Source: a virus. Taken from it: a stretch of 30,644 bases of DNA. A program made the translations under genes and the position numbers. Shown here in pieces: positions 14,206 through 21,387 of the stretch. The notes under the pieces were generated by a model, which was not told the DNA's origin, did no database searches, and saw nothing but the letters and a program-made list of their open reading frames with translations. The DNA is taken from positions 1 to 30,644 of IMG/VR virus record IMGVR_UViG_3300036828_000242. The stretch is one strand, 5' to 3'. Positions within the stretch are counted from its first letter, which is position 1. Every line of letters begins with the position of its first letter.

Positions 14206-14706
14206 ATGCCAAATCTGTTACAATTGGTACAAGGTACAGAAGCAGTCCTACCAACTGCTATGATCAAATACGCTTCTGGAGAAAATATTGTCGAGAGTAT
14301 ACGAGTAACGACTTTCGTTGGTTCTAAAATGAAAGTAGTTACTTCAACGATTAGAGCATCCGGGAGAACTACCAGAGCTACGCCACCTGATTATTTACCG
14401 CAGCTAGCCTATATTGTACAGTTTGCATTCTATGGTGTTGACACACAGAAAGAGCCTCCTAGTCCTCTTAACAAAGTTGGAGGTAGGTGTTCCTGCAAGG
14501 CATATTACTTCTGGTTTGCTTGGCCTAACATGGCTCATGGTGCTTCGTTTGGGACTAGGTTTAAACCTTACGTTCGGCGTACGCCTCCGGATGACAAACG
14601 TTATCCTCCTAAAAACCCTCATAATATACCGGGTTTATGCAAGCATCAGTTACTATTAGCAGCAACTTTACAGAATTCAGACTTTTACAAAAGGATAGGA
14701 GCATAA
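14206..14706 (+). CDS. Unknown protein with SWIM-like zinc motif, 166 aa
   Basis: ATG at 14206, preceded by AGGATG about 12 nt upstream. Near the C-terminus C95-x-C97 and C145-x-H147 (CSC...GLCKHQLLL) fit the CxCxnCxH layout of a SWIM zinc finger; the intervening 47 residues are longer than usual but Pro/Arg-rich, consistent with a loop. SWIM domains bind DNA or protein in other contexts. The N-terminal half is beta-rich (IRVTTFVGSKMKVVTSTIRASG). Position among head-tail genes suggests a virion or assembly part; the function is unknown. Confidence 0.6.
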   Translation: MPNLLQLVQGTEAVLPTAMIKYASGENIVESIRVTTFVGSKMKVVTSTIRASGRTTRATPPDYLPQLAYIVQFAFYGVDTQKEPPSPLNKVGGRCSCKAYYFWFAWPNMAHGASFGTRFKPYVRRTPPDDKRYPPKNPHNIPGLCKHQLLLAATLQNSDFYKRIGA

Positions 14707-14708
14707 CA

Positions 14709-15479
14709 ATGAGAGATCTTTCTAAGATATATGGTCCGACGTTGAAATGTAAAAACCCTTCTTGTAATAACGAAGCTGGTTATAAGTCAAATGGCAGTAA
14801 GAGAACTTTTTGTTCTAAAAACTGTCATATGCAGTATCAATGGAATGATCCTACGTTTGCTTCTATGGTAGCTTCTAATTCATCTGAGAGGATGACTAAA
14901 CTTCATCAAGATGAAGAGTTTGCAAAATCTCATTCTCTTAGAAGGTCTAAGCAATTTACTGAGATGAATCTAAAGAACTGGGAAGATCCAGAATATCGTG
15001 ATTACATGACAGGTGTGATAAGAGAGAACATTAAAAAGTCTCCAATAGGCACATTCGGTTGGCATGATTCTCCTAAGGCTGGTCATATTTACTACAGGTC
15101 TACTTGGGAATTAAAGGCGTACAAATATCTAGATTCTTCTCCTGAAGTGAAGTCTTATTCTACGGAATCTATTCGAATACCTTACCATACAGTCGGGCGA
15201 GAACATAATTATTATCCGGATATTGTAGTCGAGTATGTTGATGAATCAAAAGAGGTTGTTGAAATTAAACCTGAGTATAGATTGTCAGAAGTCGATACAC
15301 AGTTGAAGATTTTAGCAGGAGTAAAGTGGTCTTTAGAGAATAACACTCCTTTCTCTGTTTGGACTGAGAATAATTGGCCATGTCCTTTTGGTAAATTCAT
15401 TCCTTATCGAGAAGATTGGGGTGATTTTCAACAGCCACTTATTGTCGATGCGTCTGGCAATTGGACTACAGAAGAATAG
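14709..15479 (+). CDS. PD-(D/E)XK homing-type nuclease, paralogue of 12929 gene
   Basis: ATG at 14709 with AGGAG 7 nt upstream; 256 aa. An N-terminal Cys cluster (CKNPSCN, CSKNCH, residues about 14-38) is followed by NUMOD-like repeats (MNLKNWEDPEYRDYM), then the nuclease core: GHIYYRSTWELKAYKYL, YYPDIVVEYV (D171), VVEIKP (E185, K187), QLKILAGVKW and FSVWTENNWP. The last block and the FGWHDSPKAG lead-in are shared with the 12929-13897 product. The C-terminus runs into the collagen-like gene's ribosome site. Likely a freestanding homing endonuclease. Confidence 0.8.
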   Translation: MRDLSKIYGPTLKCKNPSCNNEAGYKSNGSKRTFCSKNCHMQYQWNDPTFASMVASNSSERMTKLHQDEEFAKSHSLRRSKQFTEMNLKNWEDPEYRDYMTGVIRENIKKSPIGTFGWHDSPKAGHIYYRSTWELKAYKYLDSSPEVKSYSTESIRIPYHTVGREHNYYPDIVVEYVDESKEVVEIKPEYRLSEVDTQLKILAGVKWSLENNTPFSVWTENNWPCPFGKFIPYREDWGDFQQPLIVDASGNWTTEE

Positions 15480-15487
15480 GTGACTTG

Positions 15488-16051
15488 ATGGCTATCACAC
15501 AAGATGATCTTGATGCACAAATTGATGCTGACCTACCCTCAAATATATTGGGTGGTGTTCAGCTAAATGAGCTTCGGACTGTTCTTCACGATGTTAGCGA
15601 AGCTATATTTCAGCCAGGTGGAGTTGAAGGACCTCCAGGTCCTCCAGGACCTACGGGGCCTCCCGCTCCTCCTGGTCTCCCTGATAAGTCTATTCAGTTT
15701 AATTCTGGGGGTGTTCTTACTGGTGATCCTAGTTTAACTTTCGATGGTTCTACTGTTTATTGTGGAACTGGAACAGCTTCAACTTCACCTACTACCGGTG
15801 ATCTTGTAATAGTTGGAGGTGCTGGTATTGGTGGTTATTTGAATGTTGGAGCTAATATTCGTGTTGTAGGTATAATTAATAATCTTCCAATGACATTTGC
15901 ACAATTACCTGCTTCACCTGTTTTTGGAATGATGGCTTCGATTTCAGATTCAAATACTAAAAATCAAGGACAAGTTATTACAGCTGGCGGAGGAGTAAAC
16001 CAAGTCTTTGCTGGTTATAGGGATGGAATTGGATGGGTGGTAATTGGATAG
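15488..16051 (+). CDS. Collagen-like virion fibre or decoration protein
   Basis: ATG at 15488 with AGGTGA just upstream; 187 aa. A short helical N-terminus (residues 1-42) is followed by a Gly-x-y run at 45-63 (GVEGPPGPPGPTGPPAPPG), then a beta-rich domain with DKSIQFNSGGVLTGDPSL and a C-terminal part that ends in GYRDGIGWVVIG. Collagen-like triple helices followed by such repeats are common in phage fibres and head fibres, where they trimerise. The preceding nuclease gene ends 9 nt ahead of the start. Role in the particle inferred. Confidence 0.8.
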   Translation: MAITQDDLDAQIDADLPSNILGGVQLNELRTVLHDVSEAIFQPGGVEGPPGPPGPTGPPAPPGLPDKSIQFNSGGVLTGDPSLTFDGSTVYCGTGTASTSPTTGDLVIVGGAGIGGYLNVGANIRVVGIINNLPMTFAQLPASPVFGMMASISDSNTKNQGQVITAGGGVNQVFAGYRDGIGWVVIG

Positions 16052-16057
16052 GTGGAT

Positions 16058-16426
16058 ATGTTAATCGTAGAAATGAACGATCCGCACTTTGTAGCTATAC
16101 GGTCATTCGAGATTTCTACTGATAAAGGTACATGTGTTATTGGAGAAAGCGAGCCTTGCTCTTTTGTGTCTGATCCTGACGGCAATGCCTTTATAGGTAA
16201 TGGTGGTACAGTACTTCAAATTGAGCACAATACGGCTCTTTCTGATGTTATGGGTATGATAAGTCCGGCAACGTTTAAGCTTGTTGCAGAGGACAGTGGA
16301 GAGATGAGTCTGTGTGCTAGTTTGATAGAACCTAGACAGATTACTCCTATGCGAGTTGAAAAGCGTTTTAGTGATGTGGCCAAAATCACATCGATTAGAC
16401 CGTTTGAGGTGGCTCAGTCAGAATAA
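16058..16426 (+). CDS. Unknown protein, 122 aa
   Basis: The best start is the ATG at 16058, with AGGTGGA just upstream (a GTG at 16052 is also in frame). The product is mostly beta-like: [20 protein letters not shown], then [41 protein letters not shown]. It has no family I know. It follows the collagen-like gene and its 3' end overlaps the antisense HNH gene by 32 nt, so its last codons and those of the nuclease use the same bases. Confidence 0.6.
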   Translation: MLIVEMNDPHFVAIRSFEISTDKGTCVIGESEPCSFVSDPDGNAFIGNGGTVLQIEHNTALSDVMGMISPATFKLVAEDSGEMSLCASLIEPRQITPMRVEKRFSDVAKITSIRPFEVAQSE

Positions 16427-16910
16427 TGGTTTTCTTTCTTCTGTTGTTAGCTTGCTCTTTTCGTGTCGCCCATCTGCAATTACTCTTTTCGTAACCTTTG
16501 TCGTTATCGATACGTTCTAGTGTATATCCTTTTGGTTTTGGACCCATGTCAGCAAGAAAGTTTTCGAAGGAATGCCAACGTTCGCATACGGTAATACCAC
16601 GACCACCGTAATCCTCATAGCCTGTAGCATGAGGATTACGACATCGGGACAACATATCTGACCACGTGGAATGTTCTGTTGTTTGCCCTTTTCTACTAGC
16701 ATGTCCATGGGTTTTTGCGTGAGACCTTTTCCAGCAACCACACGAAGTTGTTTGGCCAGAACGTAAGTCCCAGCTAGTGATTGTTTTGTCGGTATCACAG
16801 TCGCAATGACATAACCAGAGTACTCTACCGCGCTTGTCTCGACCAGCAATCTTGATAACTACTAGGCGACCAAAACGTTGGTCCGTGAGGTCTACGATTT
16901 TGGGACTCAT
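16395..16910 (-). CDS. HNH homing-type endonuclease with one zinc module
   Basis: ATG at 16910, with GAGG 8 nt upstream. Residues 5-58 are one copy of the zinc module ([15 protein letters not shown]...WLCHCDCD...TTSCGC); the remainder is the HNH core: [50 protein letters not shown], then EQANNRR. Compared with relatives in this window it stands between the three-module form (255-1118) and the module-free form (11581-11988). Transcribed antisense from its own promoter; 3' end overlaps the neighbouring virion-region gene. Confidence 0.92.
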   Translation of the reverse strand: MSPKIVDLTDQRFGRLVVIKIAGRDKRGRVLWLCHCDCDTDKTITSWDLRSGQTTSCGCWKRSHAKTHGHASRKGQTTEHSTWSDMLSRCRNPHATGYEDYGGRGITVCERWHSFENFLADMGPKPKGYTLERIDNDKGYEKSNCRWATRKEQANNRRKKTIILTEPPQTV

Positions 16911-16946
16911 GGTTGAACCTCTAGTTGGAGCGTTCGATCGTCACGC

Positions 16947-16975
16947 ATTGTACCCTAAAAGGATGACGTTAACAA
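16947..16975 (-). promoter_or_regulatory. Sigma70-like promoter for antisense HNH gene
   Basis: On the minus strand TTGTTA (16975-16970), a 17-nt spacer and TACAAT (16952-16947) form a good sigma70-type promoter, 37 nt ahead of the HNH start at 16910. The spacer (CGTCAT, then TTTT) and the bases after the -10 box (GTGACGA, CGA) match the promoter at 12053-12081, so both were probably copied along with their nuclease genes. Confidence 0.7.
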
Positions 16976-17020
16976 TGCCTAACTTCACCGTTGAAAAGGA
17001 CGCTTTTAGGGAGTAATCAA

Positions 17021-18625
17021 ATGAAGTTATCCACTTATACGGGTACTGCCCTGGTTATCGAAACTAAGAGTGACAGGATCACTTACAATAAGGGAGCTTA
17101 TATTCAATTAGAGATCGATAAAAATGATGATCCAATAATCGTACATCATCGACTTGTGGAAGTGGAACAACTATCAGATCAAAAAGACCCTGATTCCAAG
17201 AGGGTTAAGACTACCAAGGTAGAAACTCGGTATCTGAAATTCACTCGTTTGGAAGACCTGAAGTTCATTACTGAGAACCTTTTCTTCGAAAACCAATTCT
17301 CCTCAGTTATCGGCGTTGTAGATATTAGTATGACTGATGCATTGTTGAAGGAGAATGTTAGTCCCGACCTGATGACTGCTTATCTCAGTAACAAGCAGTC
17401 TTCATTGCAGAAGACCTATGTCAAGGATGGGATCACGCATGTTCGCATCCCAGTCAAGTCTCTCGCTAAAGACCTTACCGTTCTGGAGAAACTGAAAACA
17501 TTTTCTGAGTTTGACAGGATCGATACATCAAAGATCAAGGTCGAGGACATTAATATTATCTCAGTACGTGAGAAGAACAAACTTCAAGAGAACAGGTATC
17601 TCGTCATTCCAGAGGCTCTTTATAATGATATAGATAACAAGCTTCTAGGTTACGTCTGTGGCGAGATTGCTGAGGCTGCTCCTAAAGACTGGAAAGTTCG
17701 GGTGGTGGATAGCTCAATCAGAGTTACTATCAATGGGGCTGCACCGTATTCTTTATACAATATACTAGAGACAATTCCGGTTTCGATCAGCTATAACACC
17801 GTCAAAAAGGACGAGGACTCGTACATAGAAATTTCAATGAGAAGGCCTGATGAAGAGAAACTTGTTGAGAGCTTTTATACTAAACCTACTCCGTACGATG
17901 ACTTCCTTGTGGAAGATGATGGTAACGATGAAAAGAAGGAAGGTGATCCCTGCGAGGCAAGGGGTAAGAAAGGTAGATTGAAGAAGTCAGGTGATAGTTT
18001 CGTTTGTATGGTCGAAGAGTCTTATGAGGATGACCTTGACCTTGATGAAGTGTTTCTGGAGGGGGATGTCTGCGGACCAGATAGCAGAGGTGTTCTAAAA
18101 ATGATTGGGGAGGATCTTTGCTGTGTGATTGAGAATACTAGCTATACTCAACACTACACTGGATACAAAACAGTTACTGAACAAGGTAAGGAAGGTGATG
18201 CTTGTGAGAAGGACGGTAAGAAGGGAGAGCTTTGCAAGATTGGCGATAACCTTGTTTGTAAGATCAAAGAGTCTGAAGAGCAAGTGTTGTTTACGTGTCT
18301 GACTGAGGGTGATGCTATGCCTTGTGAAGGTGACCCGTGCGAAATGCATGGCCAACCTGGCAGACTGATGATGGTCAATGGTGCACTCGTGTGCAGTCTT
18401 GACGGACAACCACCAGTGGGTTCAGATAGAGGTGCAGGAGATGGTGGTGCGAATGAGTCTCAGGATGGCGTAGGTGAGAAGAAGTTTGGTAAGGATTTTG
18501 GACGTTTCAGGAAGTCATATGATGCTAGTCCAGAAGAGCTTGCTGCGACTTGGGGAAGTGGCAAGAAAATGAAGAAGTGGATGAAGAAAACTAATAAGGA
18601 TATTGATAGGCTTCGGGGTAAGTGA
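17021..18625 (+). CDS. Large virion-region protein with four Cys-pair modules
   Basis: ATG at 17021 with AGGGAG 7-8 nt upstream; 534 aa. Residues 1-290 are mixed alpha/beta, without a recognised fold (LKFTRLEDLKFITENLFFENQF, VEDINIISVREKNKLQENRY). From about residue 307 come four copies of a 25-30-residue module, starting near 307, 347, 391 and 436: EGDxC, a Gly-rich turn, KG-x-L, then a hydrophobic strand ending in Cys (LVCKI or similar). Acidic linkers separate them. The C-terminus is Gly-rich then very basic (KKMKKWMKK). A fifth copy of the module is in the 11346-11594 product. Function unknown; a structural role is likely from size and location. Confidence 0.75.
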   Translation: MKLSTYTGTALVIETKSDRITYNKGAYIQLEIDKNDDPIIVHHRLVEVEQLSDQKDPDSKRVKTTKVETRYLKFTRLEDLKFITENLFFENQFSSVIGVVDISMTDALLKENVSPDLMTAYLSNKQSSLQKTYVKDGITHVRIPVKSLAKDLTVLEKLKTFSEFDRIDTSKIKVEDINIISVREKNKLQENRYLVIPEALYNDIDNKLLGYVCGEIAEAAPKDWKVRVVDSSIRVTINGAAPYSLYNILETIPVSISYNTVKKDEDSYIEISMRRPDEEKLVESFYTKPTPYDDFLVEDDGNDEKKEGDPCEARGKKGRLKKSGDSFVCMVEESYEDDLDLDEVFLEGDVCGPDSRGVLKMIGEDLCCVIENTSYTQHYTGYKTVTEQGKEGDACEKDGKKGELCKIGDNLVCKIKESEEQVLFTCLTEGDAMPCEGDPCEMHGQPGRLMMVNGALVCSLDGQPPVGSDRGAGDGGANESQDGVGEKKFGKDFGRFRKSYDASPEELAATWGSGKKMKKWMKKTNKDIDRLRGK

Positions 18626-18659
18626 CACTTATAGGACAATCAAATCGGGAGTAGCTTCA

Positions 18660-19097
18660 ATGTCGCTGGACACATATGTAGTTTCAAAGGTGGGGAATTC
18701 TATTTACGAAGTGAAGAGATACAAGGCTAATGCTTTGCTGGAGTCAACTACGGTTGACTTGATGAAGAGCCCGAGAAGTGATTTTGAAACTAAACGTTTG
18801 GCTGTTGCCAAGAGATATGCTTCAGAGAGTTGTCCCAAGGGTTCAGCATATTGGTTTACTGAAACTGGGGCGATTAGCAAAACTCAATTGAAAGAGATTA
18901 ATAGTACTGAAGATGAAGTTTTATATGAAAGATTTACTAGACAACATTTTCGGGGTGCAGCAGACGCTATTCGTACAATAGAAGATCCTAAGAAACGTCA
19001 GGATGTGGCTGATCACATGGCCGTGGTCTATGCTAAAAGTAACCCACGTTTTGATCATTCAAAATTTCATGCTCTGGCAGGGACGAAGTATAAATAA
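18660..19097 (+). CDS. Unknown phage protein, 145 aa
   Basis: The ATG at 18660 has GGGAG about 10 nt upstream. The first half is an alpha/beta region (SLDTYVVSKVGNSIYEVKRY); the second holds FRGAADAIRTIEDPKKRQDVADHMAVVYAKSNPRFD, with a C-terminal HSKFHALAG. Such a histidine-plus-NPRFD tail is seen at the end of various phage hypotheticals, but no function is linked to it. The stop and next ATG overlap (TAATG). Confidence 0.7.
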   Translation: MSLDTYVVSKVGNSIYEVKRYKANALLESTTVDLMKSPRSDFETKRLAVAKRYASESCPKGSAYWFTETGAISKTQLKEINSTEDEVLYERFTRQHFRGAADAIRTIEDPKKRQDVADHMAVVYAKSNPRFDHSKFHALAGTKYK

Positions 19098-19582
19098 TGT
19101 CCTACCGCCAGCTTGCCAATCGTAGTGTTGATTATCAGGCTGCTCGTAGAGATTCTGAAATAGACGTTATGGGAGTTCTTACCAAGATCAGAAGACCTGA
19201 TGTTGAGAACTCAATAAATTATTATGGTGACTTTGTTTCCTCGTATTTACCTGAGGATGACATTGCAGTAGTCCCTCAATATAATAAATATTACCAGGTT
19301 ATTGACATACTAGGTTACTGTGTCGAACCTGAGTTGCCGCTCGAAGCTTTGGTTAAGACTACTGATTATGTGCCAAATGATTCTGTGATCAAGATTGGAG
19401 TTAGATCGCTCTCCGGTGATATACAGAATAGATGGTGGCGTGTTCTTAGTACTGAAGTTAAACATATAGAACACGTCTATGCCAGAGTTGCCAAGCTCTC
19501 GCCTGTACGTGAGCCGATTGGTGTAGCTGCGTCTGTTACCATTAATGCTCAGTCAAGGGTGGTCATGAATAATGATCCCTAA
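19097..19582 (+). CDS. Probable head-tail region structural protein, 161 aa
   Basis: ATG at 19097 overlaps the previous stop. The product is rich in Tyr, Val and Asp with regions such as ENSINYYGDFVSSYLPEDDI, VIDILGYCVEPELPLEAL and NRWWRVLSTEVKHIEHVY. It looks like a small globular beta/alpha protein typical of head-closure or tail-terminator positions, but I do not recognise a family. It overlaps the next gene by 11 nt, which supports co-translation. Placed between neck-like genes and the sheath. Confidence 0.65.
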   Translation: MSYRQLANRSVDYQAARRDSEIDVMGVLTKIRRPDVENSINYYGDFVSSYLPEDDIAVVPQYNKYYQVIDILGYCVEPELPLEALVKTTDYVPNDSVIKIGVRSLSGDIQNRWWRVLSTEVKHIEHVYARVAKLSPVREPIGVAASVTINAQSRVVMNNDP

Positions 19583-20513
19583 GATAACTAAGCCTTCGAT
19601 AAGATCGTATAAGCCTTCGAAGTATAGCCCTACTGGACCATGGTTTTCAGGTACTACGCCTTTAAGTATGTCGTCTGATCCTTATATAAGAAGATGGCCG
19701 TCAAGTACTGTGCCCATTAAGATGATGGGTGAAAATGATCCTCTTCGTTCTCAACCTGATACGAATACGCCTGTTGACGCTATCCCAGAACAAAGCCTCT
19801 CTACCTTATCCGAAATAAACAAACAGCTTCAGGCTCGAATTTTTGAACTACTGAACTACATTGCGCCAAATTATTGGACTGATCCTAATCAGCTTATTTA
19901 TTCTCCGTCTGATGATCTAGCAATGGCGGTTTATCAGTATAAATTGAAGTTAGGTTCGGATGTAGCGCCTAACTTGATATTACCGTTTGCCTTCTTCAAT
20001 AGATATACAGGTGAAGTCGTTCATCGTACCTACGAACATGCACTGCGTCCATGGGACCCTTGGTTAAGTAGTCACCCTGGTGAGCCTACTGGTGATCCTG
20101 ATATACAGGTTCTCGTTGTCCCAGCTATCTTGCTTTATACTCTTAGAATATATGATTCTAATATGGAAGTCATGGAATCTCTATTTGACGGGTTGTATAG
20201 AAAAGGTATTAGAGACAAGTCGAAAGGCTACGATTACCCCTCAGCTATTTTGAAGATCATTGCTCCTTATAGGATTGAATTGGGTAATCCTAAATACGAC
20301 AGAGTGCCTAATATAGCTGATAAAATAAACGGTAAGGGTCCGCTATATTCGGTTCTACTCCCATTTGAGTGTAGGTGTATTCTTGGAGAATCTGAACCGG
20401 CTAAACGTATTGAAAAGATTAATCTTACTTACAACGAACCCACAACTCCTCCTACTATTAAGATTGATGAGATGATAATTGACAGTAACACTCCATTAGA
20501 ACCGCAAAAATAG
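19572..20513 (+). CDS. Probable head-tail joining or tail-completion protein, 313 aa
   Basis: ATG at 19572 inside the end of the previous gene. An N-terminal Pro/Ser-rich arm (residues 1-70) precedes a helical to mixed domain: STLSEINKQLQARIFELLNYI, DLAMAVYQYKLKLGSD, VVPAILLYTLRIYDSNMEVM, then ILKIIAPYRIELGN and YSVLLPFECRCIL. No known motif identifies it. It is the last non-nuclease gene of any size before the sheath, a position in which T4-like phages often keep tail-completion or sheath-stabilising proteins; that is inference. Confidence 0.6.
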   Translation: MIPKITKPSIRSYKPSKYSPTGPWFSGTTPLSMSSDPYIRRWPSSTVPIKMMGENDPLRSQPDTNTPVDAIPEQSLSTLSEINKQLQARIFELLNYIAPNYWTDPNQLIYSPSDDLAMAVYQYKLKLGSDVAPNLILPFAFFNRYTGEVVHRTYEHALRPWDPWLSSHPGEPTGDPDIQVLVVPAILLYTLRIYDSNMEVMESLFDGLYRKGIRDKSKGYDYPSAILKIIAPYRIELGNPKYDRVPNIADKINGKGPLYSVLLPFECRCILGESEPAKRIEKINLTYNEPTTPPTIKIDEMIIDSNTPLEPQK

Positions 20514-20535
20514 CTATAAACTAAGGATGGTATCT

Positions 20536-21102
20536 ATGGAAAGCTATCAAGTACTTGACGAACTACCTTTAGAAATAACGAATGATGGATATAAAACTCA
20601 TCCTTACTATGAGTACTTCCGTAGTATGCTAAAGAGAGCTAAGAAGCTGGGGATACCGTGTGATTTCACTGGATGTTTAGAATTATTCAACAAGTGGCTG
20701 GAAGTAATAGGTTCGATCCCTGTTGGAATGAAAATTCCTACTGTAGGTAGATATGATCACAAGAAAGGCTATGTTTATGATATAGAAATGAATAGATGGA
20801 ATTTTAGATGGCAACCAAAGAGTGACAATAGTAGAGAGGCTGCGCTTAGGACGACTCCGTTCAAGACGATGACCCCGGAAAATCTCGCTAGTGCAGGTCG
20901 CAAAAGTGCTATGGTTCAGTTGGAAGCTGGGACTCATATCAATCAGCTTGGTAAAGCTGGGTGTCAGACTGGAGTAGCTCAGAAGGCTGCAATTGAAAGT
21001 TTAAATCATATTAGCAAACGGTTTACTACTTGTCCGGGGTGTGGCGTGGCTAAGCGAGGACCTATGTGGAAGTTTCACTGTAATAATCTTCTATGTCAAT
21101 AG
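20536..21102 (+). CDS. HNH-like nuclease of the RYDHxKGY family
   Basis: ATG at 20536 with AAGGA 8 nt upstream; an ATG at 20527 is too close to the ribosome site. The core (about residues 70-92) is VGRYDHKKGYVYDIEMNRW, with a preceding PYYEYFRSMLKRAKKLG and FNKWLEVIG as in the relatives at 10329 and 23828. A GTHINQ segment follows, then a C-terminal zinc finger (CPGCGVAKRG...FHCNNLLC) close to the end. It is inserted between the 19572 gene and the small gene ahead of the sheath. Probable homing endonuclease. Confidence 0.78.
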   Translation: MESYQVLDELPLEITNDGYKTHPYYEYFRSMLKRAKKLGIPCDFTGCLELFNKWLEVIGSIPVGMKIPTVGRYDHKKGYVYDIEMNRWNFRWQPKSDNSREAALRTTPFKTMTPENLASAGRKSAMVQLEAGTHINQLGKAGCQTGVAQKAAIESLNHISKRFTTCPGCGVAKRGPMWKFHCNNLLCQ

Positions 21103-21126
21103 GTGAAGCTTTTAGGAGATGATGCG

Positions 21127-21306
21127 ATGACAACTACTACTCTCTACAACAGAACTGAAGTGCAGAGGACTATCCGAGGTCGAGATGGGAAAACCTACTG
21201 GATTGCTCCAAAGAAACACACAACCATTCCTTCGCCTGTTGATAAACTTCCCAAAGGTGTCAGGTTAAGTCAGAGAAAACTAGTCGACCAACCTCCGAAC
21301 AGATAA
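21127..21306 (+). CDS. Unknown small basic protein, 59 aa
   Basis: ATG at 21127 with AGGAG 9 nt upstream. The product is hydrophilic and basic (RTEVQRTIRGRDGKTYWIAPKKH, RLSQRKLVDQPPNR), with no hydrophobic segment and no Cys. I recognise no family. It is separated from the sheath gene by about 80 nt in which I saw no clear promoter or hairpin. Confidence 0.55.
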   Translation: MTTTTLYNRTEVQRTIRGRDGKTYWIAPKKHTTIPSPVDKLPKGVRLSQRKLVDQPPNR

Positions 21307-21387
21307 CACCAATGGGCTACCCGAGTATTACAGTACAGTGGTCTATAGATAATACTATTCAAATTCTCTGTGGACTAGGAGACAAAC

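Noticed and set aside
19088-19095. TATAAATA, identical to the T4 late promoter core
   Set aside because: It lies across the last codons of one gene and directly ahead of the next ATG at 19097, so a transcript start would fall inside the coding region. Other structural genes here show no such box; most likely chance.
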